Shown here piece after piece: positions 10,766 through 18,959 of a DNA stretch of 64,000 nucleotides. Below the pieces are notes generated by a model. The model was not told the DNA's origin. It made no database searches and worked only from the letters and a program-made list of their open reading frames with translations. Positions within the stretch are counted from its first letter, which is position 1. The number at the start of each line of letters is the position of its first letter. Source of the stretch: Bradyrhizobium sp. CB3481 (lineage in GTDB: Bacteria; Pseudomonadota; Alphaproteobacteria; Rhizobiales; Xanthobacteraceae); assembly GCF_029714305.1 (NCBI RefSeq), contig NZ_CP121647.1, positions 2,686,501 to 2,750,500 of the forward strand. Reading direction: 5' to 3'. Made by a program: the position numbers and the translations under genes.

Positions 10766-11173
10766 CTAATAGCTGATCTTGGGCGGCAGCCTTCGCGCCT
10801 GCTCGATCAGCAGCTCCACCGATCTTTCGGAGGGCAGAACGCGAACGAGTTTACGTTTTATGTTCACGTCTTTCATGTTCTGGGCAAGCCGCGCCGGGTT
10901 GCGGTGGGCGAGCTCGCGCACCGTGGTGACGCCGGCGGCGCGCACCAGGCCCACCTTGGCCTTGCCCATGCCTGGAATGCGCATGTAGTCGGAGAAATTC
11001 GCCCATTCCAGCAGTTGCTGTTCGCTGATGCCGGTCTTTGCCGAAAGCGCTTTGCGTCCCTTCATCGTGCGGGCGGCTTCCAGGAGCGCATCGGTCGTGC
11101 GAATGCCGAGCGATTTCAGCTTCGAGGCAGAGTAGGCGGTCAAGCCGTCGATCTCGGAAAGGGGATAAGTCAT
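10766..11173 (-). CDS. DUF4332-type helix-hairpin-helix protein
   Basis: This 135-residue cytoplasmic protein is built of helix-hairpin-helix repeats: an N-terminal LSEIDGLTAYSASKLKSLGI, then LLEWANFSDYMRIPGMGKAKVGLVRAAG, the pattern of DUF4332 (IPGMGKAKVGLV is the HhH loop). The start at 11173 (MTYPLSEIDGLT) is used; a 61-codon upstream extension to 11356 is basic, low in family resemblance and crosses the space before the neighbouring gene. The family may bind nucleic acid through the HhH motif, but its job is unknown. It lies 55 bases downstream of a DUF2267-like gene in the same direction. Confidence 0.7.
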   Translation of the reverse strand: MTYPLSEIDGLTAYSASKLKSLGIRTTDALLEAARTMKGRKALSAKTGISEQQLLEWANFSDYMRIPGMGKAKVGLVRAAGVTTVRELAHRNPARLAQNMKDVNIKRKLVRVLPSERSVELLIEQARRLPPKISY

Positions 11174-11228
11174 GATACCGGATGAAAAAAGAATGTGCCC
11201 GCGTCGAATGTGCTCTCCAGTGCCTGTG

Positions 11229-11594
11229 TCAGGCGAACTGGCTGATGCCCGGCGTGCCCTCAATAATTTCGCCCATTTGATCCGCTCCGATTTTGTCGCG
11301 TCCGAACCTGAAAAGTTCACGCGCCACGTTTTGAATCTCGCCCATGCCGAGGCCAAGTGCCATCAATCGGGTGCCGACGGCCATCACGCCGCCGCCCATC
11401 AGCCTCGACAATCCGCTTGTGTTGCTGGTCGCTGCAATCGCAGCTTCGGCCCCCGGAATTTGATCGATCAACGCCTGAACCTGATCGGAGGGGCCCTCGT
11501 TGCGGAGAAACCCCAGGACGATACCGATGGTTTTTTCAGCGACAGCGCTATCGATGCCGGCCTTTGAAGCCAGCCGCCCAATCAGTTCGTCCAT
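11229..11594 (-). CDS. Small DUF2267-like helical protein
   Basis: This 121-residue protein starts MDELIGRLASKAGIDSAVAE and has the acidic-amphipathic helix pair (VAEKTIGIVLGFLRNEGP then QVQALIDQIPGAEAAIA) seen in DUF2267/DUF937-type proteins. The middle contains a Gly- and Met-rich segment SRLMGGGVMAVGTRLMALGLGMG, and the C-terminus holds another helix. The ATG at 11594 is chosen because the upstream 51 codons are Arg/Ser-rich with no family similarity. There is no signal peptide. It may be co-transcribed with the DUF4332 gene. Function unknown. Confidence 0.6.
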   Translation of the reverse strand: MDELIGRLASKAGIDSAVAEKTIGIVLGFLRNEGPSDQVQALIDQIPGAEAAIAATSNTSGLSRLMGGGVMAVGTRLMALGLGMGEIQNVARELFRFGRDKIGADQMGEIIEGTPGISQFA

Positions 11595-11923
11595 ACATTT
11601 GCCCCGTCCCCAACCGGCCCGTTTGCCAAGCCGCTTGCTCAAAATTGATCTTGAGCGCCTGCGTTCTGAAACACAACACCAAGGCGGCTTTGATTCGCGA
11701 TCGCCGCGCGAGTGTTGCAGCAATGCAAGAGTGAACGCCGGATTCACGCAGATTTATTGCGCTGCGTTCTCGATTTCTTCGCTGAAGGTTGGAAAAAAGT
11801 ACGAGAAGTGACCGACGAGGCGAGTGAACGCTCACGTATTCGCCGCTGAAGGTTTCAATCGGCGGTCAGGATGCGATATGATTGCGGACCAAATCTCCCC
11901 GATGCGCGCGAAGAGGCGATGCG
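11595..11923. other. Divergent intergenic region
   Basis: About 330 bases separate the leftward DUF2267-like gene from the rightward HerA-like gene. It must hold both promoters. I see a direct repeat of CGCTGAAGGTT (two copies between 11770 and 11860) but no confident operator, RNA or small gene. Confidence 0.4.
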
Positions 11924-13552
11924 ATGCCAACCCCCGATAACAAGACCGCCGATACCGACGAGAAGATTTTCATCGGAAAGGGCGATGAAACGGCCTGGCT
12001 GACGCTTGCGCTCGCCAATCGGCATGGGCTTGTCACCGGGGCGACCGGCACCGGCAAGACCGTGTCGCTGCAGGTGATGGCGGAGGGCTTTGCCCGCGCC
12101 GGTGTTCCCGTATTCGCGGCCGACATCAAGGGCGACCTGTCCGGAATTGCCGAAGTCGGCGAGGCCAAGGACTTCATCCTCAAGCGCGCCAAGGAAATGG
12201 GCCTCGATTTCCAGCCCGACCAGTTTTCGACCGTGTTCTGGGACGTGTTCGGCGAACAGGGGCACCCGGTGCGCGCCACGGTTACGGAAATGGGGCCGCT
12301 GCTGCTGTCGCGGATGCTCGATCTGAACGACGTGCAGGAAGGCGTCCTCAATGTCGCATTCCGTGTGGCGGATGAAAACGGCCTGACATTGATCGACATG
12401 AAGGATCTACGCGCGCTGTTGGATGCGATTGCGCCGGTCGCCAAAAAGGCAGCGGCTGCGGACGATGATCCCGATGACAATGAGGAGCTCAAGGCCGCGC
12501 TCCGAAAGGCCGCGCAGAGCTACGGCAATGTCACCAAGGCAACGGTCGGAACCATCCAGCGTCAGCTTCTGGTGCTGGAAAACCAGGGCGCAACCAAATT
12601 CTTTGGCGAGCCGGCGCTGACGCTGAAGGATTTCATGAAGACCGACAGCGACGGGCGCGGGATGGTCAATATCCTGGTCGCCGACAAGTTGATGCAGAGC
12701 CCCAGGCTCTATGCCACCTTCCTCTTGTGGATGCTGTCGGAATTGTTTGAAGAGCTGCCGGAAGCCGGTGACCTGGCGAAGCCGAAACTGGTGTTCTTCT
12801 TCGACGAAGCGCATCTGTTGTTCGACGATGCACCGGATGCGCTGATGGACAAGATCGAGCAGGTGGTGCGCCTGATCCGCTCCAAGGGCGTCGGCGTCTA
12901 CTTCGTCACCCAGAATCCGATCGACGTGCCGGACAAGGTGCTGGCGCAGCTCGGCGGCCGCGTGCAGCACGCATTGCGCGCCTTTACGCCACGCGACCAG
13001 AAAGCGGTGAAAGCGGCGGCGCAGACTTTTCGGCCAAATCCGAAACTGGATACCGCCCGCGTCATCATGGAGCTCGGCAAGGGCGAGGCGCTGGTGTCGT
13101 TCCTCGAAGGCGGCGGCACGCCGACTATGGTCGAGCGCGTCATGATCCGTCCGCCGACCGCACGGATCGGGCCGGTCACGCCGGAAGAGCGCAAGGCGAT
13201 CATGAACCAGAGCCCGTTCAAGGGCAAATACGACACCGCTGTTGATGCCGAATCCGCCTATGAGATGCTGCAGAAGCGCGTGGCCGACACGGCGGCGCCG
13301 GCGGATGACCAGGGTGGTGGCGGCGTTCTCGGCCAGATCGGTTCGATCGTCGGCACGATCTTCGGCACCAACACAAAGCGCGGCCGCCTGACGACCGGTC
13401 AGGTTATTGCGCGGGACGTCACGCGGTCCGTTACCAACAAGGTGGTCGGCGGCATCGTGGCGGATCTCGGCAAATCCGTCGGCGGATCGCTCGGCGGTTC
13501 GGTCGGGCGCGCGCTGGTACGCGGCGCGCTCGGCGGCTTGCTGCGGCGATAG
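11924..13552 (+). CDS. HerA/YjgR-type (DUF853) ATPase
   Basis: This 542-residue P-loop ATPase belongs to the DUF853 (YjgR) branch of the HerA/FtsK superfamily. Walker A is VTGATGTGKTVS (residues 37-48) and Walker B is LVFFFDEAHLLF (289-300). Other family blocks are FAADIKGDLSGIAE, and GVYFVTQNPIDVPD with the sensor Gln. The C-terminal 60 residues are Gly-rich and basic (GGSLGGSVGRALV). The start at 11924 is preferred to an ATG 14 codons upstream because it opens with typical family sequence. The family's role is not settled; it has been called a putative helicase. No nuclease partner (NurA) adjoins it. Confidence 0.88.
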   Translation: MPTPDNKTADTDEKIFIGKGDETAWLTLALANRHGLVTGATGTGKTVSLQVMAEGFARAGVPVFAADIKGDLSGIAEVGEAKDFILKRAKEMGLDFQPDQFSTVFWDVFGEQGHPVRATVTEMGPLLLSRMLDLNDVQEGVLNVAFRVADENGLTLIDMKDLRALLDAIAPVAKKAAAADDDPDDNEELKAALRKAAQSYGNVTKATVGTIQRQLLVLENQGATKFFGEPALTLKDFMKTDSDGRGMVNILVADKLMQSPRLYATFLLWMLSELFEELPEAGDLAKPKLVFFFDEAHLLFDDAPDALMDKIEQVVRLIRSKGVGVYFVTQNPIDVPDKVLAQLGGRVQHALRAFTPRDQKAVKAAAQTFRPNPKLDTARVIMELGKGEALVSFLEGGGTPTMVERVMIRPPTARIGPVTPEERKAIMNQSPFKGKYDTAVDAESAYEMLQKRVADTAAPADDQGGGGVLGQIGSIVGTIFGTNTKRGRLTTGQVIARDVTRSVTNKVVGGIVADLGKSVGGSLGGSVGRALVRGALGGLLRR

Positions 13553-13582
13553 ATATCTCCTCTTACGAATCCGGAAACGAGT

Positions 13583-14902
13583 GTGCTGAGATATCCGTCG
13601 CTTCGAAGGCCGCTCGATATCCTTTTTCTGGTCTGTTGCATCGCGCTCACCGCCGATGTGCTGGTCCCGGAAATCTGGGGCAGCGGCAAGACCAAGGATT
13701 ATCCGCTGTGGTTCTGGGCCGGGCAGCAGGTGCTCCAGGGCGGGAAACTCTACCCTGAGAATCCCGCCGCCTATTTCGAGTTTATCTATCCGCCGTTGTC
13801 GGCGGTGCTGCTGGCGATCCCGAGCTGGTTCGGCAAGATCCCGCTCTATCTGTGCCTATCGTTCCTCAACATCGTCGCCTGGTGGATGACGGCGCAGTTC
13901 TCGCACGCCATGGCGGGCTCGGGGCACAAGCCCGGGCCCTGGCTGGAAGCGCTGCCGGGTTTCATCACTGTCACCTTCGTGTTCGACATGTTCGATCTCG
14001 GCCAGCCGAACCTCGTGCTGCTGTTCCTGATGCTCTACGGCTTCTGGCTGCTCCGCGACCAGCGCGGCTGGATGGCAGGCTGCATGTTTGCACTCGCCAC
14101 CGCGATCAAGGTGTTTCCGGTCGCGGTGCTGCCGTATCTGGTGTGGCGCAGGCAATGGGCAGCTTCCGCGAGCCTGTTGGTGTTCATCGGCGTGTTCCTG
14201 TTCGTGCTGCCGGCGCCGTTTCGTGGCTTCCAGCACAATGTCACGGAGTTGAAGACCTGGTACCAGGGCATGGTCGGATCGAGCTCGGAGAAGGGGTTCG
14301 GGCAGCGCGACGAGCAGAACTGGTCGTGGGTCAACCAGTCGATCATCGCGGTGACGCATCGGCTGACGCGGCCGGTCAACTACAACCAGGACAATCCGTC
14401 CAGGCCGGTGCGGACGATGAACATCGTCGATGTCGACTTCAAGACCGCGAACCTGATCGTGCTGGTGCTCTCGCTCGTGATCGGGCTCGGATACATCGCG
14501 GTGATGCCGCCGGCGTCGCGGCGGACCGAGCGCTCGGATGCCGAGGAACTCGGCATCCTGTTCTGCCTGATGACGGTGGCGTCACCGCTGGCCCGCCAAT
14601 ACTACTTCCTGTGGCTGTTCTTTCCGATCACGGTGCTGCTCCATCGCGCCGCCTACGATCCACGTCCGGCGGTCAGGACCGGCACATGGCTGCTGCTGGC
14701 GGGCGCGGGCGGTTTCCTGGGCCTGTCGCTGCCGCTGTTTCCGATCGACCTGCAGGCCTATGGCAACAATCTTGCAGCCACCGTCCTGCTCGCGGCAGGG
14801 CTGGTCTGGCACATGCGTCATCCCTGCGTGGAAGCCACCTTGCCTGATCCAGCGGGCAAGCTACAACTTGATGCCAATAACAAGGCTCACAGCCAGGGAT
14901 GA
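13583..14902 (+). CDS. GT87-type (DUF2029) polyprenyl-sugar glycosyltransferase
   Basis: This 439-residue polytopic protein fits the GT-C, GT87 family (mannosyl or arabinofuranosyl transfer from polyprenyl-phosphate sugars). It has about ten membrane helices, the periplasmic loop after helix 1 with the acidic KDYPLWFWAGQQVLQGGKLYP motif, and FIYPPLSAVLLAIPSW typical of DUF2029. The start is a GTG at 13583. It follows the HerA-like gene in the same direction and precedes the M20 peptidase by six bases, so these may be one transcript. The donor and acceptor are unknown. Confidence 0.82.
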   Translation: MLRYPSLRRPLDILFLVCCIALTADVLVPEIWGSGKTKDYPLWFWAGQQVLQGGKLYPENPAAYFEFIYPPLSAVLLAIPSWFGKIPLYLCLSFLNIVAWWMTAQFSHAMAGSGHKPGPWLEALPGFITVTFVFDMFDLGQPNLVLLFLMLYGFWLLRDQRGWMAGCMFALATAIKVFPVAVLPYLVWRRQWAASASLLVFIGVFLFVLPAPFRGFQHNVTELKTWYQGMVGSSSEKGFGQRDEQNWSWVNQSIIAVTHRLTRPVNYNQDNPSRPVRTMNIVDVDFKTANLIVLVLSLVIGLGYIAVMPPASRRTERSDAEELGILFCLMTVASPLARQYYFLWLFFPITVLLHRAAYDPRPAVRTGTWLLLAGAGGFLGLSLPLFPIDLQAYGNNLAATVLLAAGLVWHMRHPCVEATLPDPAGKLQLDANNKAHSQG

Positions 14903-14908
14903 TCAGCC

Positions 14909-16309
14909 ATGTCCAACGCAAAAATCCAGCCGGTCCTCGATCATATCGACGCCGATTTCGATAACAGCCTCGAGCGGCTGTTCGCGCTGTTGCGGATCAA
15001 ATCGATCTCGGCCGATCCGGCCTTCGCCGCGGATTGCAAGGCGGCGGCTGATCACCTGGCCAAGGATATCGCGACGCTTGGCTTCAAGGCCGAGGTGAGG
15101 CCGACCGCGGGACATCCCGCGATCGTGGCCAAGATGAATGGCAGCACCGATGGACGGCCGCACGTGCTGTTCTATGGACACTACGATGTGCAGCCGGTCG
15201 ATCCGCTCAATCTCTGGCACCGCCCGCCGTTCGAGCCGGTTGTCACCGACCATGCCGACGGCAGAAAAATCATCGTCGCGCGCGGCGCCGAGGACGACAA
15301 GGGGCAGTTGATGACCTTCATCGAGGCCTGCCGCGCCTGGAAGAAGGTCACGGGATCGCTGCCGGTCGATGTCACGATCCTGATCGAAGGCGAAGAAGAG
15401 GTCGGCTCGAAGAATTTCGTGCCGTTCATGGAAGCGATCAAGGACGAGCTGAAGGCCGACTTCGCGCTGGTCTGCGACACCGGCATGTGGGACCCGAACA
15501 CGCCAGCCATCACCACCTCGCTGCGTGGCCTGATGTATGACGAGGTCACCATCAAGGCCGCCAACCGCGACTTGCATTCCGGCGTGTTCGGCGGCGGCGC
15601 GCGCAACCCGATCCGCGTGCTGACCAACATCCTCGGCGGGCTGTTCGACGACAACGGCCGCATCACCATTCCCGGCTTCTACGACGGCGTGAAGGATCTG
15701 CCGCCGGATATTCTGGCGCAGTGGAAGAACCTGAACCTCACGCCGGAATCGTTCTTGAAGCCGATCGGCCTTTCGATCCCCGCCGGCGAAAAGGATCGCC
15801 TGCTGATCGAGCAAATCTCCTCGCGTCCGACCTGCGACATCAACGGCATCGTCGGCGGCTATACCGGCGAGGGCTCGAAGACCGTGATCCCCGCGGAAGC
15901 TTCCGCAAAGATCTCATTCCGTCTGGTCGAGGGCCAGGACCCGCAGAAGATCAAGCAGGCGTTCCGCGATTATGTCACCGCGCGGCTGCCAGGCGACTGC
16001 AAGGCCGTGTTCACCGAGCATTCCAGCGGCGCGGCAATCGCGCTCGACTGGAACATGAAGCCGCTGGCCGCCGCCAAGCGCGCGCTGACCGAGGAATGGG
16101 GCAAGGAAGCGCTCCTGGTCGGCTCTGGCGCCTCGATTCCGATCGTCACCGACTTCAAGCGCACGCTCGGCCTCGATAGCCTGTTGATCGGCTTCGGCCT
16201 CGACGACGACAACATCCATTCGCCGAACGAGAAGTACGACCTCAAGAGCTTCCACAAGGGCATCCGCTCTTGGGCCCGAGTTTTGGCCGCGCTCGCGGAG
16301 GGGAAGTAA
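14909..16309 (+). CDS. M20 family metallopeptidase (dipeptidase)
   Basis: This 466-residue cytoplasmic enzyme belongs to the M20A/F dipeptidase group. The metal site is complete: FYGHYDVQPVD (His and the Asp two residues later), VARGAEDDKGQL (bridging Asp), EGEEEVGS (general-base Glu plus ligand Glu), CDTGMWDPN (Asp ligand) and SPNEKYDL near the end. The dimerisation (lid) domain sits between about residues 205 and 370, with DLHSGVFGG. Expected activity is hydrolysis of dipeptides or N-acyl amino acids; the substrate cannot be chosen. It lies six bases after the GT87 gene. Confidence 0.93.
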   Translation: MSNAKIQPVLDHIDADFDNSLERLFALLRIKSISADPAFAADCKAAADHLAKDIATLGFKAEVRPTAGHPAIVAKMNGSTDGRPHVLFYGHYDVQPVDPLNLWHRPPFEPVVTDHADGRKIIVARGAEDDKGQLMTFIEACRAWKKVTGSLPVDVTILIEGEEEVGSKNFVPFMEAIKDELKADFALVCDTGMWDPNTPAITTSLRGLMYDEVTIKAANRDLHSGVFGGGARNPIRVLTNILGGLFDDNGRITIPGFYDGVKDLPPDILAQWKNLNLTPESFLKPIGLSIPAGEKDRLLIEQISSRPTCDINGIVGGYTGEGSKTVIPAEASAKISFRLVEGQDPQKIKQAFRDYVTARLPGDCKAVFTEHSSGAAIALDWNMKPLAAAKRALTEEWGKEALLVGSGASIPIVTDFKRTLGLDSLLIGFGLDDDNIHSPNEKYDLKSFHKGIRSWARVLAALAEGK

Positions 16310-16312
16310 GAT

Positions 16313-16346
16313 CCGTAGGATGGGTAGGAGCGCAGCGAAACCCATC
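16313..16346 (+). repeat. REP-like element, left copy
   Basis: A 34-base element (CCGTAGGATGGGTAGGAGCG then CAGCGAAACCCATC) that folds through GATGGGT/ACCCATC. It reappears, inverted, at 16916-16948 on the far side of the RAYT gene with a single-base length difference. Confidence 0.85.
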
Positions 16347-16367
16347 ATTTGGTCGTACGGGCAGACC

Positions 16368-16904
16368 ATGACCGCATACCGTCGCAATTTCATCCCCGGC
16401 GGTTGCTTCTTCTTTACGGTCAATCTTGCCGATCGACGGTTAAAACTACTGACGGAACATGTTGATGCGCTTCGCTTTGCGTTTCGCGAGACTCGCGAGC
16501 GTCATCCGTTCACGATCGACGCCATGGTCGTATTGCCGGATCATCTGCATGCGGTCTGGACAATGCCAGAAGGCAATCGAGATTTTGCAACGCGCTGGCG
16601 ATTGATCAAGTCGACGTTCTCACGCCATTTTGCTGCCGGGGAGCCTATCTCAGACAGCCGAGCCGCCAAAGGCGAGCGCGGCATTTGGCAAAGGCGCTAT
16701 TGGGAGCATACGATTCGCGATGAGGACGATTTGGCACGTCACATCGATTACGTTCATATCAATCCGGTAAAGCATGGGCTGGTAACGCAAGTGAGGGATT
16801 GGCCGCATTCGTCATTTCACCGCATGGTAAGGCTTGGAATTTATCCCGAGGATTGGGCGGGGGATTTTGCCGAACTGTCCGGAAGTTTCGGCGAACGATC
16901 CTGA
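16368..16904 (+). mobile_element. rayT: REP-associated tyrosine transposase (RAYT, Y1/HUH)
   Basis: This 178-residue single-strand transposase belongs to the RAYT branch of the IS200/IS605 superfamily. The HUH site is VLPDHLHAVW, the catalytic tyrosine lies in HIDYVHINPVKHGLV, and the RAYT-specific block WQRRYWEHTIRDEDD precedes it. The start ATG at 16368 gives MTAYRRNFIPGGCFFFTVNL, the usual family beginning. Inverted REP copies flank the gene closely on both sides, so the unit (16313-16948) looks like a single complete REP/RAYT module. RAYTs are usually single-copy and domesticated; they act on REP hairpins. No accessory gene travels with it. Confidence 0.92.
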
Positions 16905-16915
16905 CGCGGCGACCT

Positions 16916-16948
16916 GATGGGTTTCGCTGCGCTCTACCCATCCTACGG
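16916..16948 (-). repeat. REP-like element, right copy (inverted)
   Basis: The 33-base reverse complement of the left copy at 16313-16346, matching except for one missing G. Internal arms GATGGGT and ACCCATC can form a hairpin with a 13-base loop. Confidence 0.85.
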
Positions 16949-16959
16949 CACCTCAATAA

Positions 16960-16987
16960 AAACGCCGCCCGGGATTGGGCGGCGTTT
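16960..16987 (-). terminator. Intrinsic terminator after the epimerase gene
   Basis: A perfect 11-bp stem (AAACGCCGCCC with GGGCGGCGTTT, 6-base loop) followed on the minus strand by TTTTTATT. It lies about 70 bases past the stop of the leftward epimerase gene. Confidence 0.85.
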
Positions 16988-17058
16988 GGATTCCTGACGT
17001 GTAGAGGTATGTGGCTGATAGTTTAGCATATCCACGCAACGCGTCCACTCCCGCAGCT

Positions 17059-18042
17059 TCAGTCGACCGGGTACGGCCCATCGCGAAAGGCGCGGTCGTG
17101 ATAGCCCTTGCTGCCGATCTCCCGCGCGAGCGGGCTGCTTATGTCTTCATCAGATCTGAGCCGGGCAACCAGTGCGCGGAAATCATGGCGTGGCTGCCAG
17201 CCGAGTTCGGCCCGCGCCCGCGCGTTGTCATAGACGCGGTCGATGCCTGGAACCATACTCCAGCCGCGCCGTGCAAATTCGGCCTCATAGTCCGGCACGT
17301 AACGGCGGACCACTTGCGGCGCGTTGTTGCGCAAATCCGCCGCGTCCTGGCGCGCGAATGGCGTGGTGGCGCTGATGATGTATTTGGCAAAACCGGCCGA
17401 TGGTGCATGCTCGGCGGCGAGCAGGTGGGCGCTGACCACGTCCTCGATATCGACGCGGCGATGGAGGAACTCGTTGCTCTTGATGTTGGCGTCGGCATAG
17501 ACCTCGCGGACCGCGTGGTTGTCGTCCTCCTCGGGAAAGAAACGCGAGGTGCGCAGCACAATGGTGCGAAGCGCATGGTTGCGCGCGAACAGCTGGCACA
17601 AATCTTCCGCCGCCGCCTTGGTCACGCCGTAGATATTCTTCGGCACCGCCGCCACGTCTTCGGTGATCCAGGCGGCCGGCTCGCCCGGCGGCGGCACCAG
17701 CGCATCGCCGAAGACGCTCGTCGTGCTGGTGTAGACGAACGCCTTGACGCCGGCCGCGGTGGCCTCTTCGAGCAGATTGAGCGTGCCCGTGATGTTGACG
17801 TCGACAAAATCCTGCCGGCTGTGGGTCGCCACATGCGGCTTGTGCAGCGTCGCCGCGTGCAGCACGGTCGTGGCATGCCTCATGCAGCGATGCACGAAAG
17901 CACGGTCGATGATGGAGCCGACGTGATGCGTGAACGCGCCGGGCAGAACATCGATGCCCAAGGCTTCGCGCCGCTGCGCCTGCAGCGTCAGCATCAGCGC
18001 CTCGCCCAAATGGCCGGAACTGCCGGTCACCAGTATCGTCAC
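17059..18042 (-). CDS. NAD-dependent epimerase/dehydratase (extended SDR)
   Basis: This 327-residue extended short-chain dehydrogenase has the N-terminal NAD motif LVTGSSGHLGEA, the catalytic Ser-Thr region YTSTTSVFG and the YGVTKAAAEDL motif (Tyr-x-x-x-Lys). The GTG start at 18042 places the Rossmann motif at the very N-terminus; upstream codons are Arg-rich and overlap the aldolase gene. It most resembles nucleotide-sugar epimerase-like proteins, but the substrate is not determinable. It lies 31 bases downstream of the class II aldolase gene and ends at a strong terminator, so the two form a short operon. Confidence 0.85.
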   Translation of the reverse strand: MTILVTGSSGHLGEALMLTLQAQRREALGIDVLPGAFTHHVGSIIDRAFVHRCMRHATTVLHAATLHKPHVATHSRQDFVDVNITGTLNLLEEATAAGVKAFVYTSTTSVFGDALVPPPGEPAAWITEDVAAVPKNIYGVTKAAAEDLCQLFARNHALRTIVLRTSRFFPEEDDNHAVREVYADANIKSNEFLHRRVDIEDVVSAHLLAAEHAPSAGFAKYIISATTPFARQDAADLRNNAPQVVRRYVPDYEAEFARRGWSMVPGIDRVYDNARARAELGWQPRHDFRALVARLRSDEDISSPLAREIGSKGYHDRAFRDGPYPVD

Positions 18043-18073
18043 GCTACCAGAACCTTTCGCGCGCCGGTCCGCC

Positions 18074-18853
18074 TCAGGTCTTGTAGCTCGGATCGATGCG
18101 ATCGAGCTTGCGGAGCAGGGGCGGCCAGACAAGGTTGGTCGAACGCCGTTCCGCGAAATCGGCATTACTGAACAATTGCTCGTTCTTGTCGATCACGGCC
18201 TGTTCGATCGGGTAGGCGGTCGGTCCCAGCATGCGGGTGCGCACCTGCATCGTGCAGGCCCGCTCGAGGTGATACATGCGCTCGAAGGCGGAGGCGACCG
18301 AACGGCCGACGGTCAGCGTGCCGTGGTTGCGCAACAGCATGTGGTTCTTGTTGCCGAGATCCCTCTGCAGCCGCGGACGCTCCTCATGGTCCAGCGCCAC
18401 GCCTTCGTAATCGTGATAGGCAAGGTCGTGGGTGACGAATTGCGCAGTCTGGTTCATCGGCAGCAGGCCTTCCATGCAGCTCGCCACCGCGGTTCCGTCC
18501 GCCGTGTGCAGATGAAGCACGCAGCCGGCATCCTCGCGCACCTCGTGGATCGCCGAATGGATGGTGAAGCCGGCCGGATTGATGCTGTATTCGCTCTCGC
18601 TGAGCTGATTACCGTGCAGATCGACCTTCACCAGGCTCGACGCCGTGATTTCCTCGAACATCAATCCGTAGGGGTTGATCAGGAAGTGATGATCGGGGCC
18701 GGGCACGCGCGCGGAGATGTGGGTGTCGACCAGATCGTCCCAGCCATAAAGTGCAACAAGGCGATAGCAGGCGGCCAGATTGACGCGCTGGTTCCACTCC
18801 GCGTCCGTCATGCCGGACGGAATTTGCGTGAGGCGAGCTTCGGCTGGCGACAT
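18074..18853 (-). CDS. Class II aldolase/adducin family protein
   Basis: This 259-residue protein has the class II aldolase (fuculose-phosphate aldolase-like) fold. Zinc ligands appear as DTHISARVPG, HLHTADGTAVA (His-x-His) and RNHGTLTVGRS; the expected N-terminal YRLVALYGWDDL is present. Bacterial relatives annotated this way include aldolases and decarboxylases acting on phosphorylated or free sugars, and the specific reaction is not readable. It is the first gene of an operon with the downstream epimerase, consistent with sugar or sugar-acid metabolism (inference). Confidence 0.85.
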   Translation of the reverse strand: MSPAEARLTQIPSGMTDAEWNQRVNLAACYRLVALYGWDDLVDTHISARVPGPDHHFLINPYGLMFEEITASSLVKVDLHGNQLSESEYSINPAGFTIHSAIHEVREDAGCVLHLHTADGTAVASCMEGLLPMNQTAQFVTHDLAYHDYEGVALDHEERPRLQRDLGNKNHMLLRNHGTLTVGRSVASAFERMYHLERACTMQVRTRMLGPTAYPIEQAVIDKNEQLFSNADFAERRSTNLVWPPLLRKLDRIDPSYKT

Positions 18854-18959
18854 GACGCGCTTCTCCCGTGGATGGCTGATTGGGAGGCGAGCCTAATCCT
18901 GCGCCGGACGGCCAGCAAGGCAGCCGCTGCGACTGGCAGTCATGTCCTTGCGGACTTAC

